From Paenibacillus sp. HB172176 (GTDB lineage Bacteria; Bacillota; Bacilli; Paenibacillales; Paenibacillaceae), in assembly GCF_011947265.1 (NCBI RefSeq), contig NZ_JAATHD010000012.1:62001-126000 (forward strand): a stretch of 64,000 bases of DNA, in the 5' to 3' direction. The position numbers and the translations under genes are program-made. Shown here in pieces: positions 29,645 to 39,031 of this stretch. Under the pieces are notes generated by a model. It was not told where the DNA came from. It worked only from the letters and a program-made list of their open reading frames with translations, and searched no databases. Each line of letters begins with the position of its first letter. Position 1 is the stretch's first letter.

Positions 29645-30629
29645 GCTGCGCAACGAATGCGCGAACTTGTTCGGCGGAAGAGGGCAGGGAAGGAATTGCG
29701 CCTTTCCCTGTTGCCGTTATAGCGCCCATCGCGTTGGCGAACGCGAGCATCCGCTCAAGCTTTGAGGTTGTCCATTCCTTGCCAAGCGGGCTCCGACTGT
29801 CAAGAATACAGTAGAGAGCACCCCCAAGAAAGGCGTCTCCGGAGCCTGTCGTATCCACAACGGTAACGGAATATCCGGCGCTTCTCGCAGATTGATAGGG
29901 AGCTTGTCCATCGCCTGTTGTTCGAAGCTTGCAATAGCTGCCATGGGGTCCCAAGGTGATGAACAGCAGTTGCAGCTGATTGAAGCTCTCCATCAGCATG
30001 GAGGAGCCCTTATCCAGATCATCCGTGCCTGTCAGGAAGAGCAGCTCTTCCTCGGAAAGCTTGGAGATATCCGCCAATCGCATGCCTTCGAGAATAACAG
30101 TTCTTGCCGAAGCTTCATCCTTCCATAATGGCAGGCGAAGATTAGGGTCGTAGGAGATCATGACGCCCTGACTCCTCGCGTAAGCCGCCGTCTCAAGCGT
30201 TGCGCTGCGGGCGGGCTCGTCTGTCATGGAGACAGAGCCGAAATGGAGCAACTTGGCCGAAGCGGCGGCTACTCGATCAATCTCCTCCGCGCGGAGAAAT
30301 TGATCGGCGCCCGGCCTGCGGTAGAAAGTGAAGGAGCGGTCGCCGCTTTCATCCAAATGGACGAAAGCAAGCGTCGTCAACGCCTCCTTCGAATGCTTCA
30401 ATTGGTCGATGTTGATATCGGCTTCTCGGAGGGTGTCGCTCAGGTAGGCTCCGAAAGCATCATCGCCGACTGCGCCGATAAAAGCCGTTCTCTTGCCAAG
30501 CTTGGCAAGGGCGGCTAGCACATTCGCTGGCGCGCCTCCCGGATTCCGCTCGTAGAGCGGTTGTCCCTGCTCGGACACGCCATATGGCGTGAAATCGATC
30601 AATACTTCTCCAATCGCTATTACATCCAT
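29634..30629 (-). CDS. PfkB family carbohydrate kinase, fructokinase-like
   Basis: Ribokinase-fold sugar kinase of 331 residues. The N-terminal signature is GEVLIDFTPYG...NPGGAPANVLAALAKLG. The C-terminal active-site motif is VVDTTGSGDAFLGGALY, with the catalytic Asp in GSGDAF. The length and NPGGAPANV suit fructokinase (ScrK-like), but sequence alone does not exclude other sugars. AGAGGACG lies 8 bases before the ATG. It lies 62 bases downstream of the histidine kinase gene on the same strand and may be read through from it. Confidence 0.85.
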   Translation of the reverse strand: MDVIAIGEVLIDFTPYGVSEQGQPLYERNPGGAPANVLAALAKLGKRTAFIGAVGDDAFGAYLSDTLREADINIDQLKHSKEALTTLAFVHLDESGDRSFTFYRRPGADQFLRAEEIDRVAAASAKLLHFGSVSMTDEPARSATLETAAYARSQGVMISYDPNLRLPLWKDEASARTVILEGMRLADISKLSEEELLFLTGTDDLDKGSSMLMESFNQLQLLFITLGPHGSYCKLRTTGDGQAPYQSARSAGYSVTVVDTTGSGDAFLGGALYCILDSRSPLGKEWTTSKLERMLAFANAMGAITATGKGAIPSLPSSAEQVRAFVAQRHA

Positions 30630-30691
30630 CGCTAATTACGTCCTCTCTTGTATCGAATTTCATTGAGATCTGTTTTCCATCGTATCATAAT

Positions 30692-32212
30692 CTATGAAAT
30701 CGCGGGAAGTCGCAGCCGGCATAGGGTGCCTTCCTGCTCCCTGCTTTCGATTGTCAGAACGCCTTCATGGGACTCGACAATGGATTTCGAGATTGCGAGA
30801 CCGAGGCCCGATCCGCCGCTCAATCTGGCTCTTGACGCATCACCGCGATAGAAGCGTTCGAAGATATGGGGCAAATGCTCTTCTTTGATGCCTGATCCGT
30901 TATCCTCGATTACGAGTTCCACGCTGCTTCGCTCCGCTTTCAGCGTGAGGCTGATTTTGCCTTGCGAAGGATCGGTATGCTGTACGGCATTCTGGAACAG
31001 ATTGAGAATCACTTGCTTGAGCTTGTCTGCATTTGCGCGTATTGTCGCATCTTTCACTAGTTGCAGCTGTAGTGAGCGTCTGCCGCCAAGCACCTGAAGC
31101 TGAGGCTCCATCTCTTGAATGAGCTGAGTCAGATTCAGGGGCTGGAGTTGCAATTGAGGCGATTGATCCAGCTTCGCGAGCTGCAGCAGATCTTCGACCA
31201 GCTTGCGAATCCGGCTGGACTCCTCGTTCATGCTTGTCAGCGCGCGACGCAGCTGCTCCGGATTCGCTGCTGCTCCCCGCAGCAGAACCTCGATAAAGCC
31301 CTGGATGGATGTCAGCGGCGTGCGCAGCTCATGCGAGGCATCCGCGACAAAACGGCGCATGGCATTCGTCATGTTTCGCTCCTTCTCGAACGAGGTATTA
31401 AGCCGCATGAGCATACTGTTGAACGCTTCGGACAATGAATCGATTTCCTGCTGGCCCTGATGCTCCGGGATTCGCGTTGTCAGATTGCCCGCATCGGTCA
31501 GTCTGGCAGCTTCTACCGCCTTCGACAACGGCTTCAGAGTTCTGCGCAGCAGGGGCAGATACAAAGCCAGTCCCGAAAGCAATGCCGCAAGCGAAAGCGC
31601 TGCGTACAGACTGACCTGGGCAAGCAGCTGCTTCCGCAAGGAGTCGGTTTCCATGCTGGCTTGAATCAATATGGGATTATCATCCTTGCCGGGATGTCCG
31701 ACAAGACGAAACACGACAAGCTTTCTGGAGCCGGAAGCATCATCCAGCAATCGGTAGGGAACATGTTTCTGTCTTTCGAGATTCGATTCGATCTGAATGT
31801 ATTCCTCGCGCGACAAGGCGGGTGGAGCAGCCTCATCCGAGTGAGACGCATTGATTTGGCTTAAGCTGCCGTCTTCATGCACGATGGCGATGGTCAAGCC
31901 TGGCTGGAATTGCACGGGTGTAGGCGACAATCCATGCTCCTCATTTCCGTCCATATCGGGACGGGAATGATCAGAAGCGTTATCGCCATCCGAATTCCGC
32001 AGAATATCCGGCGGCAGGCTCATAATTTGCGCATTCAAGGCTTCCGATTTGTTGCGATACAAGAAATCTCTCATGAATACGAATTGCAGCGAGCCGATCA
32101 ACAGCAAGAGTGCGGCCATGAGCAGCAAGGTGCGGCTTAACAGCTGAAGACGCAACGATTGCGGCTGGATGAATCGCTGTAAGGTCTGGATGAAGCGGGA
32201 GCCTCTCTTCAT
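30692..32212 (-). CDS. Two-component sensor histidine kinase
   Basis: Membrane kinase of 506 residues. TM1 (about residues 20-43) is followed by an extracytoplasmic domain (about 44-190) and TM2 (about 195-217). A HAMP domain covers about 218-275. The HisKA domain has the phospho-acceptor His in FVADASHELRTPLTSIQGF. The HATPase domain has the N box (LNLFQNAVQH), G1 (EDNGSGI), F box (FERFYRG) and G2 (GGSGLGLAI). It overlaps its response regulator by 4 bases (ATGA) and is translated after it. The outer domain has no recognisable fold, so the signal is unknown. Confidence 0.92.
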   Translation of the reverse strand: MKRGSRFIQTLQRFIQPQSLRLQLLSRTLLLMAALLLLIGSLQFVFMRDFLYRNKSEALNAQIMSLPPDILRNSDGDNASDHSRPDMDGNEEHGLSPTPVQFQPGLTIAIVHEDGSLSQINASHSDEAAPPALSREEYIQIESNLERQKHVPYRLLDDASGSRKLVVFRLVGHPGKDDNPILIQASMETDSLRKQLLAQVSLYAALSLAALLSGLALYLPLLRRTLKPLSKAVEAARLTDAGNLTTRIPEHQGQQEIDSLSEAFNSMLMRLNTSFEKERNMTNAMRRFVADASHELRTPLTSIQGFIEVLLRGAAANPEQLRRALTSMNEESSRIRKLVEDLLQLAKLDQSPQLQLQPLNLTQLIQEMEPQLQVLGGRRSLQLQLVKDATIRANADKLKQVILNLFQNAVQHTDPSQGKISLTLKAERSSVELVIEDNGSGIKEEHLPHIFERFYRGDASRARLSGGSGLGLAISKSIVESHEGVLTIESREQEGTLCRLRLPAIS

Positions 32213-32895
32213 GGCAAATCCAATCGATAGCCGGAGCCGCGCAAGGTGCGAATAAGCCGGTGCTCTTTGTCGCCCAGCTTCTCGCGGAGCGATCGGATAT
32301 ACACTTCGACAATATTTTGTTCCCCGCCGAAATCATAGCCCCAAACCTTATCGAGAAGCAGAGACTTGCTCAGCACGACGCCATGATTCATTACGATATA
32401 TTTGAGAAGCTCGTATTCGGTTGGCGAGAGCTCCAATTGTTCCTCTCCATAATGAAATTCCCTCCTGCGATCATCAATACGGAAAGGACCGCAAATCACT
32501 TCGCCGAGCAAATGAGGGAATTGATTCCTCAATCTGGCATGAATTCTGGCAAGCAGCTCTCCAAAGCTGAACGGCTTGGCCAAATAGTCATCGGCTCCAA
32601 GCTCCAAGCCTTGAATGCGTTCTTCAACCTCGTCCATGGCTGTCAGCATGATGATGGCTGCAGTGCTGCCGGTATCCCTTAGTCTTTGACACACCTCATA
32701 GCCGTTCATAATCGGCATCATAATGTCGAGAATGATGACATGCGGCTTGAAACGCTCAGCTGCTTCAATCGCGGCTTCTCCGTTCGAAGCTGTGGCAATC
32801 TCGGCTCCTTCGTTCATTAACCCCAGCTCCAGAAATTGTATGATATTGGGCTCGTCGTCTACGAGCAGCAGTTTGATTCCTTGCAGCTTCTTCAT
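32209..32895 (-). CDS. OmpR/PhoB family response regulator
   Basis: DNA-binding response regulator of 228 residues. The receiver domain shows the acidic pair in LLLVDDEPNI, the phosphorylated Asp in VIILDIMMPIMNGYEV, and the Lys in YLAKPFSFGELLARI. A winged-helix effector domain (about residues 130-225) ends LREKLGDKEHRLIRTLRGSGYRL. The frame is open to 32940, but AGGAGATGAG directly before the ATG at 32895 sets the start. It is the first gene of the pair with the histidine kinase. The Gly-rich protein gene is divergent from it and could be a target, though no repeat operator was found. Confidence 0.93.
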   Translation of the reverse strand: MKKLQGIKLLLVDDEPNIIQFLELGLMNEGAEIATASNGEAAIEAAERFKPHVIILDIMMPIMNGYEVCQRLRDTGSTAAIIMLTAMDEVEERIQGLELGADDYLAKPFSFGELLARIHARLRNQFPHLLGEVICGPFRIDDRRREFHYGEEQLELSPTEYELLKYIVMNHGVVLSKSLLLDKVWGYDFGGEQNIVEVYIRSLREKLGDKEHRLIRTLRGSGYRLDLP

Positions 32896-33087
32896 AGTCT
32901 CATCTCCTGATTCGTTTTCCAGTCTTACTATCTTCGACATCCTTGAGCGAAAATGCTCTTTTTTCTACCGTTTTAAGCAAACTTTAAGGCCGTTTATCTT
33001 TTTTTTGAAAATTTCTGCAATGATTTTCGAAAAATGGGGATAGTAAGCATGGTAATCCGAAATGTAACCAGAAAGGAAAGTGTGGCA

Positions 33088-33768
33088 ATGAAAAGAGCAA
33101 TCGAACAAGGTTCAAAAAAGAAGCAAGCTTCTGAAGGCTTGCAGAAAGCCAAATACTTAAGCTGCGGCATTCTAACCTTCGCATTATTGGCATGGATGCC
33201 GAATGCGCCGGTTTCGGCAGCAAAAGGGGAAGCGCAGCAAGGCGCTGCCGTTACGCAGTCAATCTCTTCTCAAGGTTTCCTAAGTACATCTGCCGAGCTG
33301 TTCATCGAGGAGTACGTTGGCGGCGAAGCTAGAGAGAGCGCCGGGGACGGGGTTGACGGCGGAACAGGCGGCGGAGGCGGAGGCGGTCATCATGGAGGAG
33401 GCGGTCATCATGGCGGTGGAGGCCACCATGGCGGCGGAATGAACGGTGGCGGAATGAACGGCGGTAACGATGGCGGCACAGGCGGCGGCACTGGTGGAGG
33501 CACAGGCGGCGGTACTGGTGGAGGCACAGGCGGCGGCACTGGTGGAGGCACGGGCAGCGGCACTGGTGGAGGCACAGGCGGTGGCACTGGTGGAGGCACA
33601 GGCGGCGGCACTGGTGGAGGCACAGGCGGTGGCACCGGTGGAGGCACTGGTGGCGGAGGCAAAGGTGGCATGGGCGGAAGCAGCATGCCGGGTAAGACGC
33701 CAATAAATCCAGGTACAGGCGGCGCTTCGAAGGGAAAAGTGGACAAAAAGTCAGGAACGCGTCAATAG
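33088..33768 (+). CDS. Secreted glycine-rich repeat protein
   Basis: A 226-residue protein of unknown function. The signal peptide has a Lys-rich head and the hydrophobic core CGILTFALLAWM, with likely cleavage after APVSA near residue 52. A short acidic part follows (FIEEYVGGEARESAGDG). The rest is almost all Gly: first three GGHHGGGG units, then GGGMNGG, then about 16 GGGT units, and a basic Lys/Gly tail. There is no sorting motif or SLH. The His-Gly units could bind metal. The ATG at 33088 follows GGAAAGTG. The reverse-strand Pro-rich frame is an artefact. Confidence 0.75.
   Translation: MKRAIEQGSKKKQASEGLQKAKYLSCGILTFALLAWMPNAPVSAAKGEAQQGAAVTQSISSQGFLSTSAELFIEEYVGGEARESAGDGVDGGTGGGGGGGHHGGGGHHGGGGHHGGGMNGGGMNGGNDGGTGGGTGGGTGGGTGGGTGGGTGGGTGSGTGGGTGGGTGGGTGGGTGGGTGGGTGGGTGGGGKGGMGGSSMPGKTPINPGTGGASKGKVDKKSGTRQ
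33348..33657 (+). repeat. In-frame GGN/ACN and CAT-CAT tandem repeats
   Basis: A 12-base unit (GGN GGN ACN GGN) is repeated about 16 times at roughly 33466-33657, varying mostly at third positions. Three GGTCATCATGG units lie just upstream at about 33384-33432. Copy number is likely to vary between strains and assemblies. Confidence 0.85.
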
Positions 33769-33800
33769 GTTTTCCAATCCATAATGAGGTTCGCGCTCAC

Positions 33801-33840
33801 AGACTGCCGACAAGCCGACTGGCTTGTTCGGCAGTCTTAT
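33801..33840 (+). terminator. Terminator after the glycine-rich gene
   Basis: AGACTGCCGACAAGCC pairs with GGCTTGTTCGGCAGTCT, with one bulge and a 4-base loop, followed by TATT. It lies inside the upward extension of the DUF445 frame, which argues for the later DUF445 start. Confidence 0.7.
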
Positions 33841-33942
33841 TCGTCATTGTCTCTCGCACTCCGGGGTGGACGGTGGTTGGCTTTGCCCAAAAAGGTTAAA
33901 CTAGTAGAAGGAAAGCGAAAGCATGGGAGTGGGGCTAGTCAG

Positions 33943-35223
33943 ATGAATATATCCATACGCACGAAAGCCAATATCATTCTATTTGTCGCGGCGGCGGGGA
34001 TCCTTGCGTCGTTTCCGTTCCAGCATACGTTCATCGGCGGATTGTTGTTCGCGGCCTTCAGTGCGGCGACGATCGGCGGGCTGGCCGATTCGTTTGCAAT
34101 CAGCGCACTTTTCGGGAATCCGCTGCGTATTCGCTGGCCGGAATGGATGGGCACTCATATTATTGCGAGAAACAGAGAACGTTTAATTCGCGAGCTTGCG
34201 GAGATGGTGGAGCATGAGCTGCTGACCGTATCTATGATAAGGGAAACCTTGCCTGAGCATAGTCTTGGGCAAGCGCTGCTGGAGTATCTCAACGATAATG
34301 GCGGCGCCGAGGCCATACATGCGATAGCGCAGCGATTAGCAGGCGATTTGATGGCGAGAGTCGATACGGAAGAGGTGGCAAGGGGGCTGGAACGATTCCT
34401 GCAGGAGCATGCCGACATGCTTCAGATTTCGGATTTGATCGCGGATATTGGCGATTGGACGATCAGGAACGGTTATGACGAACAAATCATCCGCTTTTTG
34501 CTCGAACAGTCTGTCCATATCGTGGGCACGAAGGATTTTCGCAGGCTCATCGAACAATTGGCAGATACCGCGATCAAAGCCTATGAAGGGGATAAATTCC
34601 GTAGAAGGCTGGTTGATTATTCGGCGGGATTGAACGCAACAGCCATAAGCGAAAAACTGCAAGTCTGGCTCATTCAATTTCTTGAACAATTCAAGGACGC
34701 AAGTCATCCACAGCATATGAGATTGAAGGAGCAGCTGCTTCTTTTTATCCAGCGCCTAAGAGAGGATGAGGAGCTAAGGAAGCGGATGGAGGACGGCAAG
34801 CTGTCTCTGCTGAAGTCCTTGGAGGGAAAGCTTAAGCTGGACGAGTGGCTTAAGAATAGATTGAACGCGCTTAGAGAGTTGGCGGAGAAGGGCGAAGGGC
34901 ATGAAGAAGGAACTTCTCTTCCATGGCTTCGAGAGCAGCTGGATTACGGCTTCCGACAGCTGAATGAGAAGCCGCAGTTGGCGGAAGCGCTGGATCGCAA
35001 GCTGAAGTCTGCCATCTTAGACTGGGTTGAACGAAAGCATTCGGCAATCGGCGGCATTGTTCAAGATCAACTGCAGCAATATTCAGAGGCCGAGCTGATT
35101 CAGCTCGTTCAAGAGAAAGCCGGCAAGGATCTTCAATATATTCGACTGAATGGCATGATCGTCGGCATGTTGGTCGGCATTCTATTCTATTTGCTTACGT
35201 TCTGGATTGGGGGGATTCATTAG
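33943..35223 (+). CDS. DUF445 family membrane protein
   Basis: Protein of 427 residues with a hydrophobic pair near the N-terminus (ANIILFVAAAGILASFPF and the LFAAFSAATIGGLADSFAISALFGNPL signature) and one helix at the very C-terminus (GMIVGMLVGILFYLLTFWIGGI). A long charged helical region lies between. This is the DUF445 layout (YheB-like). Function is unknown. The frame is open to 33784, but the terminator at 33801-33840 lies in that stretch. AGTGGGG before ATG 33943 is acceptable. It abuts the next gene with no gap, and the two are paralogs. Confidence 0.85.
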   Translation: MNISIRTKANIILFVAAAGILASFPFQHTFIGGLLFAAFSAATIGGLADSFAISALFGNPLRIRWPEWMGTHIIARNRERLIRELAEMVEHELLTVSMIRETLPEHSLGQALLEYLNDNGGAEAIHAIAQRLAGDLMARVDTEEVARGLERFLQEHADMLQISDLIADIGDWTIRNGYDEQIIRFLLEQSVHIVGTKDFRRLIEQLADTAIKAYEGDKFRRRLVDYSAGLNATAISEKLQVWLIQFLEQFKDASHPQHMRLKEQLLLFIQRLREDEELRKRMEDGKLSLLKSLEGKLKLDEWLKNRLNALRELAEKGEGHEEGTSLPWLREQLDYGFRQLNEKPQLAEALDRKLKSAILDWVERKHSAIGGIVQDQLQQYSEAELIQLVQEKAGKDLQYIRLNGMIVGMLVGILFYLLTFWIGGIH

Positions 35224-36558
35224 ATGACGATGCGTAAGAAAGCGAACCTGTCTCTCTTGCTGCTTGCGGCGCTGTTCATCTGCGCTGCCGCCGTCATCTA
35301 TTATTATCCCGGACATTGGTGGACGAGGCTGCTGTTGTTCGCTGCGGAGGCCGGACTCGTCGGGGCGCTTGCTGATTTGTTCGCCGTTACGGTTCTGTTC
35401 CGCCATCCGCTTGGCATCAAGCTGCCTCATACGGCAATTATACCTCGGAATCGCGATAAGCTGGTTGACGGCGTCGTCCAAATGGTAGAGAATCAGCTAC
35501 TGAGTAAAGGCTTTCTGAAAGCAAAGCTGAGCCAGCTAAGTATGGTGGATGCGCTTATTCGTTGGGTGGAATCGTTATCAAGTCCGGTTTCCATCATGGA
35601 CAGGGGCTGGGCGATGCTGGTTTCCTTTCTGGATAAGCTCGATAAGAGCAGACTCTCGGAACGATTTGACCAACATTTGAAGAAAAGCTTGCTGGAAGTG
35701 GAGGTTTCCAGATATGCGGGTAGAGGTCTGAAGTGGATGCTGGCTCAAGGCGACTTCCATAAATGGTTGACGCTAATCATCGATTATGCGGCGGAAAGAG
35801 TGTCTGGCGAGGAGACGAAGCAGGCGATCCGAGAGATGATTGAAAAGGAGAAAAGCAAGTTTGTGAACGAAGGCGGGGCAATCGCCAGATGGTTCAAGCA
35901 AAAGCTTCTGGATTTTGCGGAATCGACGGATGCGATCAACCTGGATGAAGCGGTTGAAACGCTGCATAACGATCTTCTCGGCTTCATGGTTGAGTTGCGC
36001 AATCCGGAGCACGAGCTAAGAAAATTGCTCTTTCACAAGCTGCATGAGCTGGGCGACAATCTTGAGCAGAATGAAGATATTGCGGCTTCCATCGAAAGCT
36101 GGAAATCAAAGCTGCTGGAGGAGCTGTCCTTCGCGCCGGCCATTCAAGCTTTGCTCGAAACGGTGATGAGCATTATTGGCAATCAATCCGACACCAAATA
36201 TGTGATGAAGGAGGAGAAGAAGCTTCGAATGGAAGATGTGAAGCAATGGCTGACCGGCTTGCTCATCTCCTATTGGGAATGGTTCAAAGCGGATGAACGG
36301 ACCAAGGATCAACTGGAGCGGTATTTGCAGCAATTCGTAACCCAAGTTATTGAAACGGAGCATGCCGTAATCGGCAAAATCGTACGGCATACGCTTGATG
36401 GATTCACAGAAGAGAGACTGGTCTCTTTCATCGAAGGAAAGGTCGAGATTGATCTTCAGCGGATCAGGCTTAACGGCGCGTTCATCGGAGCCGCTGTCGG
36501 CGGGCTGATGTTCCTGTTCCTGTACGGCGTCTACAAGCCTCTCCTGGACTGGTTATAG
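35224..36558 (+). CDS. DUF445 family membrane protein (second copy)
   Basis: Paralog of 444 residues starting on the base after the preceding stop, with GGGGGGATTC inside the end of that gene as its ribosome site. The same plan is seen: N-terminal helices with LLFAAEAGLVGALADLFAVTVLFRHPLGIKLPHTAIIPRNRDKL, a charged middle, and the C-terminal helix LNGAFIGAAVGGLMFLFLYGVYKPL. It shares the QRIRLNG motif before the last helix (QYIRLNG in the first copy). Two different DUF445 proteins made from one message suggest a heteromeric membrane assembly. A weak hairpin around GATTCGTCACGAATC lies downstream. Confidence 0.85.
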   Translation: MTMRKKANLSLLLLAALFICAAAVIYYYPGHWWTRLLLFAAEAGLVGALADLFAVTVLFRHPLGIKLPHTAIIPRNRDKLVDGVVQMVENQLLSKGFLKAKLSQLSMVDALIRWVESLSSPVSIMDRGWAMLVSFLDKLDKSRLSERFDQHLKKSLLEVEVSRYAGRGLKWMLAQGDFHKWLTLIIDYAAERVSGEETKQAIREMIEKEKSKFVNEGGAIARWFKQKLLDFAESTDAINLDEAVETLHNDLLGFMVELRNPEHELRKLLFHKLHELGDNLEQNEDIAASIESWKSKLLEELSFAPAIQALLETVMSIIGNQSDTKYVMKEEKKLRMEDVKQWLTGLLISYWEWFKADERTKDQLERYLQQFVTQVIETEHAVIGKIVRHTLDGFTEERLVSFIEGKVEIDLQRIRLNGAFIGAAVGGLMFLFLYGVYKPLLDWL

Positions 36559-36739
36559 ATATCTTCTTACAGGACTAATTCACTAACGGGCAAACGGAAA
36601 ACGGGGCGATTCGTCACGAATCTGCGCTTTTCCCGCACACATTTAGGTCTATTAGCTTGCTGTTTAACGCATGGTCGCAATGGTATTATTTAGTAGAATG
36701 ATAGATTGTGTTCATAAATACCATTGAAGGAGGATCATT

Positions 36740-38956
36740 GTGCCACTATTACTATTAAGCTTGTTGCTAGGCGCGCAGCTAACGATGATGCCGTCGCTCG
36801 GTTCGATTGGAGCTTCTGGCCGACAGGAGATGGCGGCGCTTCTGGACGCGGCTGCGGTCGCAAATGTTCAAACGGAGAAAACGAGCGAGCCGACGGGAGC
36901 CGATGAGAGCGCGTTTAAGCAGCAGCTGCATCAAATAGATTTGAAACGTTGGGGCATCTACAACGACGGCACCCATGCGGTCGAAACAACGGAAGGATTG
37001 AACAAAGCTCTTGCCTGGGCTCATGAAGAAGGCATTCATGCCGCTACGTTGCAGCCCGGAACGTATTTGATCGATAAGAACAGTCGGATTGACATGGTCG
37101 GTGATATGCGATTCGAATTGACACCGGATGTTATTCTGCAGAAGGAAACGAATGGCATGGAGCATTATGAACTGCTTGCCGTCGATTATGGCGCGAATAA
37201 TGTCATTCTTCGAGGCGGAACCTATCTGGGAGACAAAGACACTCATAATTACGAAGGGAAGGACAATCCGCATACTTGGGGTACGCATGAGAGCGGGTTC
37301 GGAATCGCTTTGTATGGCGTGGATTCCGTTACGATCGACGGCGTCAAGGCGAGTCAATTCACCGGGGACGGATTGATTATCGGAGGTCATGGCACGATGG
37401 CCAAGGACATCTATGAGAACAATTTCGAATCCGGCAGCTTGGACGAATCCGGCAAAGAGTTGGCCGCCAAAGGCTATATTCGTACGATTGAGGGATTCGA
37501 TCTGACGCTTCCCATCTTCCAGGAGAGGAAGGAATTCGAGCTTGCCAATCCGATATCGCTGCCTAACTTATTCGATATGTATTTCTACGACAGCCAGAAC
37601 AAATTCATCAGCAAGCTGACCGGGAAGAAAGCGAGAGACATTATCTCCATTCCCGAAGGCGCCGCGCGTTTGCAGCTCGTATTCAAGCAAGAGGGATGGA
37701 GCAAGGCGTATATTGAACTATGGAACAGAACCGTGAGTACGAATGTGGTTGTGAAAAATTCGGAATTCTCCTACAACCGCCGTCAAGGCATTACGGTAGG
37801 CGGCGCTGACGGCGCTTTGATCGAGAACAATGAGCTGCATCATATCAAAGGGACCGCTCCGCAATCCGGCATTGATGTGGAGGGGGGCTTCGGAGATAAC
37901 GGCAATCGCAACAGCGATATTATTATTCGCGGCAACGCCTTCCATGACAACGCTGCTTATGACGTCATCCTGTATGACGGCAAGGATGCCCTGGTAGAGA
38001 ACAATCATATGGCATCAAAAGGACTAATCGGGCTGGCGGTGTCCGAGCCCTTCACCGGAGCGGTTGTACGCGGCAATCATTTCGACGGTACTCGAATCGT
38101 GGCTTATCATGACGTCACGTTGCTGGACAATAAGCTGAATGATTCCTATACTACGCTTATTGGTCCGCGAATTAAGGTGAACGGACTGGCGGTTACGGAC
38201 GGCATCTTCTCGATTAGCGCAAGCCAGCCCTTCGGAGTGAGCGCTTCGAACGTGACGATCGACAGCAGGAACAAGGATGTGGAGTCCGGAATGACGTTGT
38301 CCGGCAAGAAGGTTATTCTTAATCATATTACCATTAACGGTGAATCCAAGCTGAGGTCATTCAGCGGCAATTCCGAGGCGGGCAGCATCATTAATCATCT
38401 GAAGATTATCGGCTATAATTCCAAATACGGCTTGTCCCTGCCTCCCGCCTATTATAATTATTGTGAATTTGAAGGCGCGGCGGGCGACAGCACCGGTGCG
38501 GTTGGCATCAGCTCGGCAGGGCTGTATTCCTTCAATCATTGTCGCTTCAGCACAAGCTCGACAGCCGCCGCCTCCATTATCGCGGATCATCCCGATCTCC
38601 AATTGACGATCATGAATTCCAGCTTCGAGCTCGGAGGAGATTCGAGTGCGATCAGTATACAATCGGCGAAGAAGGCACGCATCGAAAATAACGATATTAA
38701 GGCCAACGCGCTTGCATTCGAAAAAACGGAGATCATTCGCATCAATGATTATTGGAAGAGGGAAGAAGCAGCCGATGTGTTGAATGCTGTTATTAGAGGA
38801 AATCGAATTTCCACCAATATTGCAGCAATCGGAATCAGCACGCTGTATGCGGGCGCAGGCGCGCCGGCCTATGATGTATCGCTCAATCAATTGACGAAAG
38901 CGCGATATGCGCTTAAGGATAATGATACGGATGAGGGAAATGCCAGGACGCCGTAG
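36740..38956 (+). CDS. Right-handed parallel beta-helix repeat protein
   Basis: Protein of 738 residues, probably secreted. The start is GTG with AAGGAGG 6 bases upstream, and an in-frame stop at 36725 excludes an earlier start. The N-terminal hydrophobic stretch MPLLLLSLLLGAQLTMMPSLG has no positive charge, unusual for a signal peptide. From about residue 65 (RWGIYNDGTHAVETTEGLNKALAWA) it has the pectate-lyase-3 style opening, then many PbH1 coils with N-x-I/F-x-x-N patterns such as NSEFSYNRRQGITVGGADGALIENNELHHI. A non-helical insert is at about 230-330. It may be a polysaccharide-active enzyme, but no catalytic residues can be named. Confidence 0.75.
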   Translation: MPLLLLSLLLGAQLTMMPSLGSIGASGRQEMAALLDAAAVANVQTEKTSEPTGADESAFKQQLHQIDLKRWGIYNDGTHAVETTEGLNKALAWAHEEGIHAATLQPGTYLIDKNSRIDMVGDMRFELTPDVILQKETNGMEHYELLAVDYGANNVILRGGTYLGDKDTHNYEGKDNPHTWGTHESGFGIALYGVDSVTIDGVKASQFTGDGLIIGGHGTMAKDIYENNFESGSLDESGKELAAKGYIRTIEGFDLTLPIFQERKEFELANPISLPNLFDMYFYDSQNKFISKLTGKKARDIISIPEGAARLQLVFKQEGWSKAYIELWNRTVSTNVVVKNSEFSYNRRQGITVGGADGALIENNELHHIKGTAPQSGIDVEGGFGDNGNRNSDIIIRGNAFHDNAAYDVILYDGKDALVENNHMASKGLIGLAVSEPFTGAVVRGNHFDGTRIVAYHDVTLLDNKLNDSYTTLIGPRIKVNGLAVTDGIFSISASQPFGVSASNVTIDSRNKDVESGMTLSGKKVILNHITINGESKLRSFSGNSEAGSIINHLKIIGYNSKYGLSLPPAYYNYCEFEGAAGDSTGAVGISSAGLYSFNHCRFSTSSTAAASIIADHPDLQLTIMNSSFELGGDSSAISIQSAKKARIENNDIKANALAFEKTEIIRINDYWKREEAADVLNAVIRGNRISTNIAAIGISTLYAGAGAPAYDVSLNQLTKARYALKDNDTDEGNARTP

Positions 38957-39031
38957 AGACGATTATGGGAATGAAAGCATGAAATCTGCGGTATACTAAG
39001 TCGGCTACTTTGACCTTAGGAGCTGAGCACT

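Noticed and set aside
33348..33657. CRISPR-like array
   Set aside because: The repeats are short, in frame and coding for Gly/Thr; there are no spacers and no cas genes.
33329..33746. Pro-rich (PPVPPPVPP) frame and a Cys-His-Arg-Leu-rich frame on the minus strand
   Set aside because: Both are antisense of the Gly-repeat gene; the repeats make every frame look regular.
33784..33942. Upstream extension of the first DUF445 gene
   Set aside because: It passes through a terminator hairpin and lacks family similarity; the start was set at 33943.
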